Source of the DNA: Flavobacterium sp.
Lineage (GTDB): Bacteria > Bacteroidota > Bacteroidia > Flavobacteriales > Flavobacteriaceae
DNA: 64,000 nt
Assembly (NCBI GenBank): GCA_016787805.1
Contig: JAEUTY010000018.1
Span: forward strand, 124,001-188,000
Reading direction: 5' to 3'
Under the pieces are notes generated by a model, which worked only from the letters and a program-made list of their open reading frames with translations, was not told the DNA's origin and did not search any database. A program made the position numbers and the translations under genes. Positions 1 through 9,085 of the stretch are shown one piece after another. Each line of letters opens with the position of its first letter. The stretch's first letter is position 1.

Positions 1-2
1 AA

Positions 3-986
3 ATGAGTACAAATCAACCCTCTAACGCTGACAATCAAGAAATAGATTTATCTCAAATTTCAAAAAAAATCGGCGCTTTTTTTGAAGGAATAGCCACTAA
101 AATATTCAACATTCTTTTTTTTATAAAGAAAAATATTTTAATTCTTTCAATTTTATTTGTTTTAGGCGTCGGCATCGGCCTTTTTTTAGAAAGAAAATCA
201 AAATCGTATAACAACGAAATAATTGTAGCACCTAATTTCGGTTCAAATGATTATCTGTATTCTAAAATAGAGTTGATAAATTCTAAAATAAAAGAAGATG
301 ACACGTTATTTCTGAAAAATGTAGTTGGAATTAAAAACCCTAAGAAGTTCAAAGAAATAAAAGTGCAACCTATCAATGATGTTTATAAGTTTATTGATAA
401 TAAAGCAGGCAACTTTGAATTGATTAAATTAATGGCCGAAGATGGTGATTTGAAAAAAATTATTGAAGAAAGCACAACAAGTAAAAACTATCCTTTTCAT
501 AGAATTCAGTTTACTACTGAACATTTAACTTCCAATGAAAAAACAGTCAAACCTTTATTGAACTTTTTAAATAATTCAGACTATTACAAGATAATTCAGC
601 GTGAATATTTGAATAATATCAAAATTAAAATCAAAGAAAACGACTCTATCATCAGTCAAATAGACGGTGTTCTTAATAGTTTTTCTAGCGCTGTAAATGG
701 CTCTCAACGCAATGAAAAACTGATTTATTATAATGAAAATACACAATTAAACGATGTTATTAAAACCAAGAATGACTTGGTTAATGAGCAAGGATCACAT
801 CGATTAGAATTGGTTAACTTAGATAAGATTATTAAAGATAATAGCACTACCATAAATATTGAAGAAGTTAAGGGCGTTTTCGGAAGTTTAGCGGTAGTTT
901 TCCCATTGTTTTTCATCTTTGTTTTTGTGATGATTCGATATTTTACAGCTTTTTACAGAAAGCAATTAGCAAAATCTAATCAGTAA
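3..986 (+). CDS. Wzz-like polysaccharide chain-length determinant protein
   Basis: This 327-residue protein has the two-helix layout of Wzz/co-polymerase proteins: a cytoplasmic N-terminus, a membrane segment at about residues 40-62, a long Lys/Asn-rich periplasmic domain predicted to be helical, and a second membrane segment at about 293-315 followed by a short basic tail. Such proteins set the chain length of O-antigen or capsule made by a Wzy polymerase in the inner membrane. It lies 5 bases before rmlA and heads the plus-strand polysaccharide cluster, which fits the role. No tyrosine-kinase domain is fused to it. The start sits at the window edge, so a slightly longer N-terminus cannot be excluded. 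Assigned from topology and context, because sequence motifs in this family are weak. Confidence 0.7.
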   Translation: MSTNQPSNADNQEIDLSQISKKIGAFFEGIATKIFNILFFIKKNILILSILFVLGVGIGLFLERKSKSYNNEIIVAPNFGSNDYLYSKIELINSKIKEDDTLFLKNVVGIKNPKKFKEIKVQPINDVYKFIDNKAGNFELIKLMAEDGDLKKIIEESTTSKNYPFHRIQFTTEHLTSNEKTVKPLLNFLNNSDYYKIIQREYLNNIKIKIKENDSIISQIDGVLNSFSSAVNGSQRNEKLIYYNENTQLNDVIKTKNDLVNEQGSHRLELVNLDKIIKDNSTTINIEEVKGVFGSLAVVFPLFFIFVFVMIRYFTAFYRKQLAKSNQ

Positions 987-991
987 TTACA

Positions 992-1855
992 ATGAAAGGA
1001 ATTATTTTAGCAGGCGGTTCTGGAACTCGACTTCACCCGTTAACCTTGGCTGTAAGCAAACAATTGATGCCCATTTACGACAAGCCAATGATATATTATC
1101 CATTATCAACCTTGATGTGGGCAGGTATCAACGAAATTTTAATCATATCAACACCGCACGATTTACCTCTTTTTCAACAATTACTTGGCGATGGAAAACG
1201 ATTGGGTTGCCGATTTGAATATGCTGTACAAGAAAACCCAAATGGTTTAGCTGAAGCGTTTATTATTGGACGTGATTTTGTGGGCAACGACAAGGCTGCA
1301 TTAATTTTAGGCGATAATATTTTTTACGGAACAGGTTTAGCCGAATTATTACAAGCCAACAACGACCCAGATGGAGGAATTATTTATGCGTATCACGTGC
1401 ACGATCCAGAGCGTTATGGTGTAGTTGATTTTGATGCGAACGGAAACGTTTTATCAATTGAAGAAAAACCCGAAAAGCCTAAATCAAATTATGCTGTTCC
1501 TGGAATTTATTTTTATGACAATTCGGTTGTTGATATTGCAGCCAATATAAAACCAAGTCATAGAGGCGAGTTGGAAATTACAGACGTCAATAAAGAATAC
1601 CTTACAAGAGGAAAACTTAAAGTTAGCATTTTAGACCGCGGAACGGCTTGGTTAGACACTGGAACATTTCAATCGTTAATGCAAGCTGGTCAATTTGTTC
1701 AAGTAATCGAAGAACGACAAGGACTTAAAATTGGAGCCATTGAGGAAGCGGCTTATAAAATGGGTTTTATTTCTGCAGAAGAATTAAAAAAATTAGCAGA
1801 ACCTTTGTTAAAAAGCGGCTACGGAACACATTTAATGAGTTTACTACAAGAATAA
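992..1855 (+). CDS. rmlA: Glucose-1-phosphate thymidylyltransferase (RmlA)
   Basis: RmlA makes dTDP-glucose from glucose-1-phosphate and dTTP, the first step of the dTDP-L-rhamnose pathway in the cytoplasm. The nucleotide-binding signature GGSGTRL is at residues 8-14, followed by [20 protein letters not shown]. The metal-binding ILGDNIFYG segment is near residue 110, and [20 protein letters not shown] is in the sugar-binding half. At 287 residues it matches the usual family length. It is 1 base ahead of rmlC and in the same operon as rmlD. rmlB (4,6-dehydratase) is not in the window and is probably just upstream or elsewhere in the genome. Confidence 0.97.
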   Translation: MKGIILAGGSGTRLHPLTLAVSKQLMPIYDKPMIYYPLSTLMWAGINEILIISTPHDLPLFQQLLGDGKRLGCRFEYAVQENPNGLAEAFIIGRDFVGNDKAALILGDNIFYGTGLAELLQANNDPDGGIIYAYHVHDPERYGVVDFDANGNVLSIEEKPEKPKSNYAVPGIYFYDNSVVDIAANIKPSHRGELEITDVNKEYLTRGKLKVSILDRGTAWLDTGTFQSLMQAGQFVQVIEERQGLKIGAIEEAAYKMGFISAEELKKLAEPLLKSGYGTHLMSLLQE

Positions 1856-1856
1856 G

Positions 1857-2408
1857 ATGAACTTTATTGAAACCAAATTAAAAGGTTGTTTTATCCTTGA
1901 GCCTAAGGTAATTTTGGACGAAAGAGGTTACTTTATGGAAAGTTTTAATCAAAAAACATTTCATAGTGGAACAGGCCAAAATATTGACTTTGTTCAAGAC
2001 AATCAATCGTTTTCTTCTCGAGGTGTTTTAAGAGGTTTGCATTACCAAACAGGCGAACATGCCCAAGCGAAGTTGGTTCGGGTTTTGCAAGGCGAAGTTT
2101 TGGATGTTGCCGTCGATTTAAGACCTGAATCAGAAACCTACGGTCACTATGAGTCCGTGCTGCTTTCAGCTGAAAATCAAAAACAATTCTTCATTCCTCG
2201 TGGGTTCGCACACGGGTTTTTGGTTTTAAGTGAAACCGCTACTTTTTTTTACAAATGCGATAATTTTTATAACAAAGAAAGCGAAGGCGGATTGATATAC
2301 AACGACCCAACAGTTAGTATCGATTGGCAATTTGACGCAAAAAAATTAATAATTTCTGATAAAGATAAAGTACAACCTAACTTACACCAAGCCAAAAAAG
2401 TATGGTAG
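1857..2408 (+). CDS. rmlC: dTDP-4-dehydrorhamnose 3,5-epimerase (RmlC)
   Basis: RmlC epimerises C3 and C5 of dTDP-4-keto-6-deoxyglucose on the way to dTDP-L-rhamnose. The cupin-fold signature SSRGVLRGLHYQ is present with the catalytic His at residue 62, and FIPRGFAHGFLVL follows at about 112-124. The length of 183 residues is normal. It follows rmlA by 1 base, and its last 7 bases overlap the start of rmlD, so the three genes are surely co-transcribed. Confidence 0.97.
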   Translation: MNFIETKLKGCFILEPKVILDERGYFMESFNQKTFHSGTGQNIDFVQDNQSFSSRGVLRGLHYQTGEHAQAKLVRVLQGEVLDVAVDLRPESETYGHYESVLLSAENQKQFFIPRGFAHGFLVLSETATFFYKCDNFYNKESEGGLIYNDPTVSIDWQFDAKKLIISDKDKVQPNLHQAKKVW

Positions 2409-3268
2409 TTTTAGTCACAGGTTCTAATGGCCAACTAGGGCAATCCATTCAACATATTGCCACTAATTATCCCGAAATTGACTTTGTTTTTTGTGATTCT
2501 TCTACTTTAGACATTACTAATTTAAGCAACATCCAACAAGTTTTCCAACAATATAAACCTAACTATTGCATCAATGCAGCGGCTTACACAGCTGTTGACA
2601 AGGCCGAAAGCGAACCTGATAAAGCACATTTAATTAATGCTGTTGGCGCCAAAAATTTGGCCGAAGTTTGCAAAGAAAACAATATTATTTTACTCCATAT
2701 TTCAACCGATTTTGTTTTTGATGGAGATTCCTCAAAGCTCGGAATGACAAAAGGTTATACCGAAGAAGATCAACCTAATCCAACAGGTGTTTATGGCCAA
2801 ACTAAATTAGAGGGTGAAAAAGCCATTCAATCTACGTTTGAGAACTATTACATTATCAGAACCTCGTGGGTTTATTCGCAATTTGGGAATAATTTTATGA
2901 AAACCATGTTGCGATTGGCTTCAGAAAGAGACACCATTTCGGTGGTTAACGATCAAATAGGAACACCAACCAACGCGATTGATTTGGCAGAGTGCATTCT
3001 TAAAATTATAGTAACCAACAACCAACAACCGACAACCGACAACTTTGGTATCTATCACTTTTCAAACCTAGGACAATGTAGTTGGTATGATTTTGCTAAG
3101 GAAATCTTCCGCCAAAATAACATTAAGGTTAATCTACTAGCAATTCCAACATCCGCGTATCCAACTCCAGCCAAAAGACCCGCATACAGTGTTTTAGATA
3201 AGAGTAAAATAGAAAAAACATTTCACATTAAAAGCCAAAGTTGGGAAAAACAAATTCCAATAAAATAA
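2402..3268 (+). CDS. rmlD: dTDP-4-dehydrorhamnose reductase (RmlD) with a repeat-encoded insert
   Basis: RmlD is the NAD(P)H-dependent short-chain dehydrogenase that completes dTDP-L-rhamnose. It shows the Rossmann motif TGSNGQLG (residues 6-13), the HISTDFVFDG segment, and the catalytic pair YGQTK at 131-135. Residues 205-214 (TNNQQPTTDN) are encoded by a period-7 DNA repeat at 3014-3043 and lie just before the conserved GIYHFSN strand, so this loop looks like an expansion of simple-sequence DNA inside an otherwise normal gene. The start overlaps rmlC by 7 bases. It is the last gene of the rml group before a spacer with a new promoter. Confidence 0.96.
   Translation: MVVLVTGSNGQLGQSIQHIATNYPEIDFVFCDSSTLDITNLSNIQQVFQQYKPNYCINAAAYTAVDKAESEPDKAHLINAVGAKNLAEVCKENNIILLHISTDFVFDGDSSKLGMTKGYTEEDQPNPTGVYGQTKLEGEKAIQSTFENYYIIRTSWVYSQFGNNFMKTMLRLASERDTISVVNDQIGTPTNAIDLAECILKIIVTNNQQPTTDNFGIYHFSNLGQCSWYDFAKEIFRQNNIKVNLLAIPTSAYPTPAKRPAYSVLDKSKIEKTFHIKSQSWEKQIPIK
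3014..3043 (+). repeat. Heptanucleotide tandem repeat inside rmlD
   Basis: About 4.3 copies of a 7-base unit, ACCAACA twice, then ACCGACA twice, then AC. It is in frame here and encodes TNNQQPTTDN. Gain or loss of one unit would shift the frame; three units would be needed to keep it. Confidence 0.85.
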
Positions 3269-3395
3269 GACGGAAAAAGCATCAGAAAAGTAAAATTACA
3301 AGTAAAAAATCGACTTTAAAACAACAATACTTGAGTTCCAACTTGTAAATGAATCAATAAAAAAGATTTCATAAATCAAGGATAAATAAAAAATG

Positions 3396-3403
3396 TATAT
3401 TTG
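3396..3403 (+). promoter_or_regulatory. Promoter -7 element for the first lipoprotein gene
   Basis: TATATTTG is an exact match to the Bacteroidota -7 consensus TAnnTTTG, 27 bases before the ATG at 3431. No clear TTG -33 element sits at the usual spacing. A possible TTG start at 3401 lies inside this element, which argues for the ATG at 3431. Confidence 0.6.
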
Positions 3404-3430
3404 CAAAAAAATAAAAAACAAAAACAGAAA

Positions 3431-4000
3431 ATGAAAAAAACAGTTTTTTTTAGTTTATTAGTCCTAACATTTTTATCGTTAGAATCATGTAAAAAAGGCG
3501 AAGAGTCTAAAGAAGGTACTGAAGCAACAGCAGAACCAAAAATAGAATATAAAGAGAATTTCAATTTGCAAATAGTAGCTTCAGCGGCTCAAAAAGACGA
3601 TTTTGCTGTTTATTTTACAGAAGATAATACAATTAACTTTAATGAGAAAAACGCAGTTTGGAGATCAATCAGCGGCGGTAACACTGATGAAACAATCAAT
3701 TTTGAAATGACTGAAGACAGAATCCCAACTAACATTCGTTTGGATTTTGGTTTAAATAAAGCGCAAGATTCAGTTGTAATTAAGTCGGTAAAAGTAAATT
3801 ATTACGCTAATTCTTTTGAGTTCAAAGGAAGCGATTTCTTCACGTATTTCAATAAAGATGAACAATTCAAATACAATATCAATCCAGCCAACGGAACTCT
3901 GACGTTGTACAAAAAAGATGGCGAATACAAAACACCGTTTTTCTATCCTACGCAACTAACTAACGACAAAGTAAAAGAAATTACTACTCAGAAAAAGTAA
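3431..4000 (+). CDS. Lipoprotein of unknown function, paralogue A
   Basis: Not recognised as a named family. The 189-residue product starts with a lipoprotein signal (MKKTVFFSLLVLTFLSLESC; lipid-modified Cys at 20) followed by a Lys/Glu/Gly-rich stretch, so it should be anchored in the outer membrane or exposed on the surface. Its core matches the next gene: NTINFNEKNAVW here against GTINFNEEQSFW there, and IPTNIRLDFG against VPNQFRLDFG, in the same order and spacing. The two genes are therefore tandem paralogues. The ATG at 3431 is preferred over a TTG at 3401, which is inside the promoter. The setting between rmlD and the Wzx gene suggests a link to surface polysaccharide, but nothing in the sequence shows what it is. 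Confidence 0.8.
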   Translation: MKKTVFFSLLVLTFLSLESCKKGEESKEGTEATAEPKIEYKENFNLQIVASAAQKDDFAVYFTEDNTINFNEKNAVWRSISGGNTDETINFEMTEDRIPTNIRLDFGLNKAQDSVVIKSVKVNYYANSFEFKGSDFFTYFNKDEQFKYNINPANGTLTLYKKDGEYKTPFFYPTQLTNDKVKEITTQKK

Positions 4001-4039
4001 TTCAAAAAAATAAATTAGACGATAAGTCTTCAAAATTAA

Positions 4040-4070
4040 AACCATAAAGTTGTTTCTTTATGGTTTTTTT
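4040..4070 (+). terminator. Rho-independent terminator after lipoprotein A
   Basis: A 10-bp stem AACCATAAAG / CTTTATGGTT with a 6-base loop is followed by a T run ending at 4070. It would end or attenuate transcription between the two paralogous lipoprotein genes. Confidence 0.8.
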
Positions 4071-4116
4071 ATACTATAACTTCAATTCTAACGTTTGTTA
4101 ATTAATTTCATTAATT

Positions 4117-4653
4117 ATGACTAAAAAAGCTACTTATAGATTATTTCTTTTCTCCTTTATAGCAGCCTTTTTTTTCTCTTGTAAGAAGGAGAACACAGTA
4201 GTTGATAATTTCACTATTAAAATGGATGCAATTATTGTAAAAAACGATTCCATTCATGCTTACTACACAACCGATGGAACTATAAATTTTAACGAAGAAC
4301 AATCGTTTTGGACCCAAGTAAAAGGCAATAAAAAGAACCAAGAAATCACCATTACATTTCCAAAAAATGTTGTTCCCAATCAATTCCGATTGGATTTCGG
4401 AAACACCTTATTACAAGACGATATTGTACTCAATAAGTTGGAAATGGAATACAAGAATAAAAAAATCGTTTTAAAAGGTAGAAAAATATACGAACTCTTA
4501 CGAGTAGATGTAAACAATACCTTTTTAGATAAAGAAATTGGTCTTTTAATTCGGAAAGACAAAACCAACAAAAACGGACCGTCATTGTATCCAAATGGCG
4601 ATTATCTACGATTGAAATTAGTAGAGTTTACTAGCAACAAGAACAACCAATAA
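4117..4653 (+). CDS. Lipoprotein of unknown function, paralogue B
   Basis: A 178-residue paralogue of the preceding lipoprotein. The signal peptide ends at a lipobox-like FFFSC, with Cys at 22. The conserved core GTINFNEEQSFW ... VPNQFRLDFGN lines up with paralogue A, and the C-terminal thirds (ending SLYPNGDYLRLK here, FFYPTQL there) are also alignable. Many alternating hydrophobic residues suggest a beta-rich fold. It ends 12 bases before the Wzx-like flippase gene and is probably transcribed with it, although a terminator separates it from paralogue A. The function is unknown; a role in envelope polysaccharide is inferred from location only. Confidence 0.78.
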   Translation: MTKKATYRLFLFSFIAAFFFSCKKENTVVDNFTIKMDAIIVKNDSIHAYYTTDGTINFNEEQSFWTQVKGNKKNQEITITFPKNVVPNQFRLDFGNTLLQDDIVLNKLEMEYKNKKIVLKGRKIYELLRVDVNNTFLDKEIGLLIRKDKTNKNGPSLYPNGDYLRLKLVEFTSNKNNQ

Positions 4654-4665
4654 TCAACGTATTCT

Positions 4666-5937
4666 ATGCTAAAAAAACTACTAGGGATTTGTCAAAACAA
4701 ACAATTTTTAAACTTATCCGTTTACGGATTTGGGCAACTATTTAATTTAGTTACGCCTCTTTTGGTTGTTCCCTATATAGTAGGAATTTGTGGTGAAGAA
4801 AATTTTGGAAAAAGCGCAGTAGGAATGGCTTTGTGCTTTTTTTTGATGGTTTTTATCGATTATGGTTCTGATTTGGTCGGAATTAGAGAAGTTTCCATCA
4901 ACAGAGACAATAAAGAAATTTTGCAAAACCTATTCTCTACCACTATGGCAGCCAAATTGGTATTGCTAATTGCCGTGATGATTTTGATGATCATTGCCAT
5001 TTATAGCATTCCATTTTTTGCGGTAGAAAAAAAATTGTTCTTACTTCAACTCACTGTTTTGGTTGGTCAGTTTTTAAATCCGACTTGGTTTTTACAAGGA
5101 GTTGAAAACGTCAAATGGATTACAATTTCCAATATTATATCGAAAGTAATTTATTTAGGATGCATTTTTTTAATCATACAATCAGAGCAAGATTATGTTT
5201 ACATCAACTTGTTTTGGGGATTGGGAATGATGCTCTCTAACGGAAGTTTTTTATACCTTATCATCAAAAAATACAATTTCACTTTCAAACACATTCAAGG
5301 CAATGATATTTTGCGTTTCTTAAAAAAAGATTTTAACATATTCACTTCACAGATTTTCTTTTCCTCGCAAATGTTTTTGCCCGTAATTTTGATCAGTTAT
5401 TTTGGATCAAATTTAATGGCAGGACAATACAAAATCGTCGAGCAAGTTATCTTAATTTTCAAAACCTACATCTTGCTGTTTTTTAACTTTGTTTTTCCAA
5501 AAGTTTGTTTTTTACTAGACAAGAATAAGCAAAGCGGAATGAACAATTGGAAGCTTTTCAACGGACTGAATTTTATTTTTATAACACTTTCAATGGTAGT
5601 TATATACTTCTTTTCGTATGATATTGTTGCTTACTTCAATCCAACCAATCGCTATGTTTTGAGTAATTTATTGCAAATAGCCGTTTTATATCCAATTGTT
5701 TTTGCCGTTTCAACACCATTAAAACAGTTGGTTTTGGCATGGAATTACAGAAAGTTTTATGTAAACCTAACGTCTATAATTGTTGTTTTAAACCTTCTAT
5801 CCATTATTTTTCTATTGCCAATTTTCAAAATTTATGGTGTTTTTTATTCTTTGATAATTTCAGAAGTAATAATCATTTTATTTTACTTACTTTGTATCAG
5901 AAAAGAGATATTTGTTAAAAGCAAACCCAATTTTTAA
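4666..5937 (+). CDS. O-antigen flippase, Wzx/RfbX type
   Basis: A 423-residue integral membrane protein with about 12 hydrophobic segments. It begins with the pattern common in Wzx flippases: LSVYGFGQLFNLVTPLLVVP at about 17-36, then GEENFGKSAVGMAL. Wzx proteins move undecaprenyl-diphosphate-linked repeat units from the cytoplasmic to the periplasmic face of the inner membrane. Its stop codon overlaps the start of the acyltransferase gene (TAATG). A second flippase of a different subtype lies at 39945-41405, so this one is likely dedicated to the local polysaccharide. Confidence 0.88.
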   Translation: MLKKLLGICQNKQFLNLSVYGFGQLFNLVTPLLVVPYIVGICGEENFGKSAVGMALCFFLMVFIDYGSDLVGIREVSINRDNKEILQNLFSTTMAAKLVLLIAVMILMIIAIYSIPFFAVEKKLFLLQLTVLVGQFLNPTWFLQGVENVKWITISNIISKVIYLGCIFLIIQSEQDYVYINLFWGLGMMLSNGSFLYLIIKKYNFTFKHIQGNDILRFLKKDFNIFTSQIFFSSQMFLPVILISYFGSNLMAGQYKIVEQVILIFKTYILLFFNFVFPKVCFLLDKNKQSGMNNWKLFNGLNFIFITLSMVVIYFFSYDIVAYFNPTNRYVLSNLLQIAVLYPIVFAVSTPLKQLVLAWNYRKFYVNLTSIIVVLNLLSIIFLLPIFKIYGVFYSLIISEVIIILFYLLCIRKEIFVKSKPNF

Positions 5938-6614
5938 TGCTAAAAAGAATTTTTCAAACCTATTTGCAAAAAGCAGGAAAAACCTACACTGTTGATTCCA
6001 GAATACCCAGTAGTTTGGTTTTTCGAACACTTGTCAAAAGAATGATAATGATGCTTAGAGGCTATTGTAAAGTATACAGAAAAGTTTTTGTGGGAAGCAA
6101 TTGTACGTTTTTAAATAAATCGAATTTTAGTTTTGGATCCAATGTAACCATCGAGCACGATACAATTTTGGATGGTTATGCTTCCGAAAAGATTATCCTT
6201 GGAAACAATGTAAAAATCGGCGCGTATTCTAACTTGCTTTCTACCAGTCATTTTTCAAAATTTGGAAAAGGATTAAAAATTGGCAATAATTCGGCCATTG
6301 GCGATTTCACTCATTTTGGCGCACCAGGCGGAATTGAAATTGGCAACGATGTTATAATGGGATCCTACATTTCTTTTCACTCGGAAAACCATAATTTTTC
6401 AGACACAACGCAATTGATTCGCGAGCAAGGAACTACCTCAAAAGGCATAAAGTTGGGCAACAATATTTGGGTTGGCGCCAAAGTTACTTTTTTAGACGGA
6501 TGCAGCGTTGGAGATAATTCGGTTGTGGCTGCCGGAGCTGTTGTGACAGGAGAATTTCCTAGTAATTCTGTTATTGGTGGTGTGCCAGCCAAAATTTTAA
6601 AAAAAATAGAATAA
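5937..6614 (+). CDS. Hexapeptide-repeat acyltransferase
   Basis: A 225-residue left-handed beta-helix acyltransferase. Isoleucine-patch hexapeptides run from about residue 55 to 210, for example IILGNNVKIGAYS, LKIGNNSAIGDFT, IEIGNDVIMGSYI and IKLGNNIWVGAKVTFLDG. The chain ends with the typical SVIGGVPAKILKK. Members of the LacA/WbbJ family O- or N-acetylate sugars; the acceptor is not visible from sequence, but a sugar of the local polysaccharide is likely. The start overlaps the flippase stop, and the Wzy-like gene begins immediately after its stop. Confidence 0.88.
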   Translation: MLKRIFQTYLQKAGKTYTVDSRIPSSLVFRTLVKRMIMMLRGYCKVYRKVFVGSNCTFLNKSNFSFGSNVTIEHDTILDGYASEKIILGNNVKIGAYSNLLSTSHFSKFGKGLKIGNNSAIGDFTHFGAPGGIEIGNDVIMGSYISFHSENHNFSDTTQLIREQGTTSKGIKLGNNIWVGAKVTFLDGCSVGDNSVVAAGAVVTGEFPSNSVIGGVPAKILKKIE

Positions 6615-7844
6615 ATGAAATTAACCCTACCCAGTAATTTTTTCTATCAATTTTTATTTTTCTTAGCCGTATTTATACCTTATTTGGATATTTTCGAATT
6701 AACAATAAGTGTATGGGTCGCTTGTTTTGTAGTTTCTATTGTTAGACAATATTCGTTTTCAATCGTCAAATTGGTAATTCCCTTTTTGTTGATACTTTTT
6801 ATCGCTATAGTAGTAATGTTTTTTCAAGACAATGGCCTCTACTTTATAATCCGAGACATTACTTATTTGATAAAACCAGTAGTCGGACTTTTTTTAGGCT
6901 ACCAATTATGCCAAAGAAATCTGAACAACGCTTTCCAATTAATTTTAAAAACGGCTTATTTAATAGCCATTTACCACTTAATTGTTGTAGTTTTTTCTTT
7001 TGTTTTCTTCAAAGCAAACAATGTTAATCTTATACGCGAATACGGTGGTTATTTCAGTGATTATGAAGTGTATGCTTTGGTCATTTTGATTTTTTATAAA
7101 AATTTTCAAATCCATTTCGATCGAAAAAAAAGGATCCTATATACAGTTGTGATAGGATTGTCAGTCTTTATGTATTTGGCCAGAACCAATTTCCTTCAGT
7201 TGCTGATTTTGTTTTTGGGAATGAAAGGTTATTTAGAAATCAACAAAAAATCAATTGCAATTATAACTTCCATAGTTGTGTTGACGGTAGCAGGTTATTC
7301 AAGTATTTTATACATCAACCCCAAAAGAGGAGGCGACGGAATAGAAGCTTTTTTATACAAAATTAAAGTGGCGCCAATGGAAACTTTTAAAACCAAAATT
7401 AAAAGAGACGATTGGAAAGATTTTAACGATAATTACCGTTCCTACGAAAATATTATGACCATTAGACAAGTTTCGAGTGAAGGTACTTTGAGCGTTCTTT
7501 TTGGTAAAGGATTAGGATCAAGCATCGATTTGAAACAAAAAGTGTATTTAGGTGATATGCAATTGCGTCATATTTCCATACTTCACAATGGGTTTATGAT
7601 TGTTTTTCTAAAATCAGGATTACTTGGTATTTTAATCTATTTTTTCTCTATTTCTTACTTCTTCAAAAGGTATAAAATTCACAACGAGCAAGCCCAATCC
7701 ATTCGACTTTTGTTTATAGGAACAGGCGTCTTTTTGGTGCTTTCCAATTGGGTATTTTTAGGATTCTATAATCTTATCGACACCAAAACTATTTTAATAG
7801 GCTTTTTAATAGCTTATTTTGAAAAAAACAACAATCCAAATTAA
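6615..7844 (+). CDS. Wzy-like O-antigen polymerase, putative
   Basis: A 409-residue polytopic membrane protein with about ten hydrophobic helices and one large soluble loop (about residues 240-320, containing NPKRGGDG and KIKRDDWKDFNDNYRSY), the usual topology of Wzy polymerases. A short motif SISILHNGFM-like region (RHISILHNGFMIVFLKSGLLG) near 318-338 resembles the segment found in Wzy_C/ligase proteins. Context in a Wzx-Wzy locus supports polymerisation of repeat units in the periplasm. A second, WaaL-like protein is encoded at 10137, and which of the two is polymerase and which is ligase cannot be decided by eye. Confidence 0.7.
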   Translation: MKLTLPSNFFYQFLFFLAVFIPYLDIFELTISVWVACFVVSIVRQYSFSIVKLVIPFLLILFIAIVVMFFQDNGLYFIIRDITYLIKPVVGLFLGYQLCQRNLNNAFQLILKTAYLIAIYHLIVVVFSFVFFKANNVNLIREYGGYFSDYEVYALVILIFYKNFQIHFDRKKRILYTVVIGLSVFMYLARTNFLQLLILFLGMKGYLEINKKSIAIITSIVVLTVAGYSSILYINPKRGGDGIEAFLYKIKVAPMETFKTKIKRDDWKDFNDNYRSYENIMTIRQVSSEGTLSVLFGKGLGSSIDLKQKVYLGDMQLRHISILHNGFMIVFLKSGLLGILIYFFSISYFFKRYKIHNEQAQSIRLLFIGTGVFLVLSNWVFLGFYNLIDTKTILIGFLIAYFEKNNNPN

Positions 7845-7847
7845 AAG

Positions 7848-9017
7848 ATGAAAAGTATTTTATTTATACACCAATCGGCAGAATTATATGGTTCGGATAA
7901 AACCATTTTAATGTTTATCTCAAAACTGGATAAAACCAAATACAAATCAATTGTAATACTGCCTTTTGATGGTCCACTTAAAAGAGAATTTGAAAAAAAT
8001 AATATCACTGTCGTAATAGCTCCTGTACTTAAATTGTACAGAAAAATGTTTACGCCATCCAATTTAATGAAGCTTTTAAAAGAGTATAAAGAAGGATTAA
8101 AAATCATTAACCAACTGCATAAAGAACACAATTTTCAGCTGGTTTATTCGCATACTTTGGCTGCGTTAATTGGAATTATTTTTGCCTCCAAAAACAAAGT
8201 AAAGCATTTGTGGCACGTTCAAGAAATCATTGCAAAACCAAAATTATTCAATTGGGTTTTTAAACGAATATTATCCTTAAAAAGCAACCACAAAATTGCG
8301 TATGATTCGCATGAAACTATGCGATTTTGGATTGAGGGAAGCACCATTTTAACCCAAAAATCGGAAGCTGTTTGGAACGGAATAGACGTAGATCAAAAGG
8401 TAAATTATTCACAAGAACAAATCAATGCTGTTCGAACCGACTTTTTTAAAGTTAGTCCCAACGAATTAGTGATTGCATTAGTAGGAAGAATCAATAGTTG
8501 GAAAGGCCAGCCGCTATTGCTTGATGCATTTTATTTATTGACTAAAAAATTTGACAATATAAAATTAGTTTTTATTGGTTCGGCTCCACCCAACCAAGAA
8601 AATTTTGAAATTACATTGAACGAAAAAATTAAAGAATACCAACTTCAAAACAAAGCTTTAATAATTCCTTTTCAAGAGGAAATTGGGAAATTTTGGGATT
8701 CGATTGACATTGCTGTTGTTCCTTCTACTGAGCCTGAACCTTTCGGAATGGTAGTCATTGAAGCGATGTTGTCTGAAAAACCAGTAGTTGCATCCAATCA
8801 TGGCGGACCAACCGAAATAGTTTTGCCTAACGAAACAGGCTTTTTATTTGAACCCAACAACAAAGAAAGTTTGGCCGAAAACATTGAAAAATTAATTGTT
8901 GATCCTGTTTTGAGAAAAAGACTCGGAACCAACGGCAAAAAAAGAGCCATTGAGGTCTTTTCAGTAGATAATCATGTGCGTCATTTTGAGAAAATATTCG
9001 AAGAAATTCTAAAATAA
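7848..9017 (+). CDS. Glycosyltransferase, GT4-like
   Basis: A 389-residue GT-B glycosyltransferase. The N-terminal acceptor domain starts with ILFIHQSAELYGSDKTILMF. The C-terminal donor domain has GRINSWKGQPLLLDAF, and the diagnostic EPFGMVVIEAM segment has the E-x7-E nucleotide-sugar motif, followed by VVASNHGGPTEIV. It would add one sugar to the lipid-linked repeat unit on the cytoplasmic side. Sugar specificity is not readable from the sequence. It is 3 bases downstream of the polymerase-like gene. Confidence 0.9.
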   Translation: MKSILFIHQSAELYGSDKTILMFISKLDKTKYKSIVILPFDGPLKREFEKNNITVVIAPVLKLYRKMFTPSNLMKLLKEYKEGLKIINQLHKEHNFQLVYSHTLAALIGIIFASKNKVKHLWHVQEIIAKPKLFNWVFKRILSLKSNHKIAYDSHETMRFWIEGSTILTQKSEAVWNGIDVDQKVNYSQEQINAVRTDFFKVSPNELVIALVGRINSWKGQPLLLDAFYLLTKKFDNIKLVFIGSAPPNQENFEITLNEKIKEYQLQNKALIIPFQEEIGKFWDSIDIAVVPSTEPEPFGMVVIEAMLSEKPVVASNHGGPTEIVLPNETGFLFEPNNKESLAENIEKLIVDPVLRKRLGTNGKKRAIEVFSVDNHVRHFEKIFEEILK

Positions 9018-9057
9018 AATTCCTTGTAAAAACGCCTTTAAAAGTGCAAAATTTTCC

Positions 9058-9065
9058 TATTTTTG
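9058..9065 (+). promoter_or_regulatory. Internal promoter -7 element
   Basis: TATTTTTG exactly fits TAnnTTTG and lies in the spacer before the next glycosyltransferase, 20 bases before its ATG at 9086. No convincing -33 TTG at 17-23 bases. It may be a secondary promoter inside the cluster. Confidence 0.45.
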
Positions 9066-9085
9066 TCGCTCGAAAAAAGAGTTTG

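Noticed and set aside
3401-3430. In-frame TTG start 10 codons upstream for lipoprotein A
   Set aside because: It lies inside an exact -7 promoter element and would put a highly basic stretch before the signal peptide.
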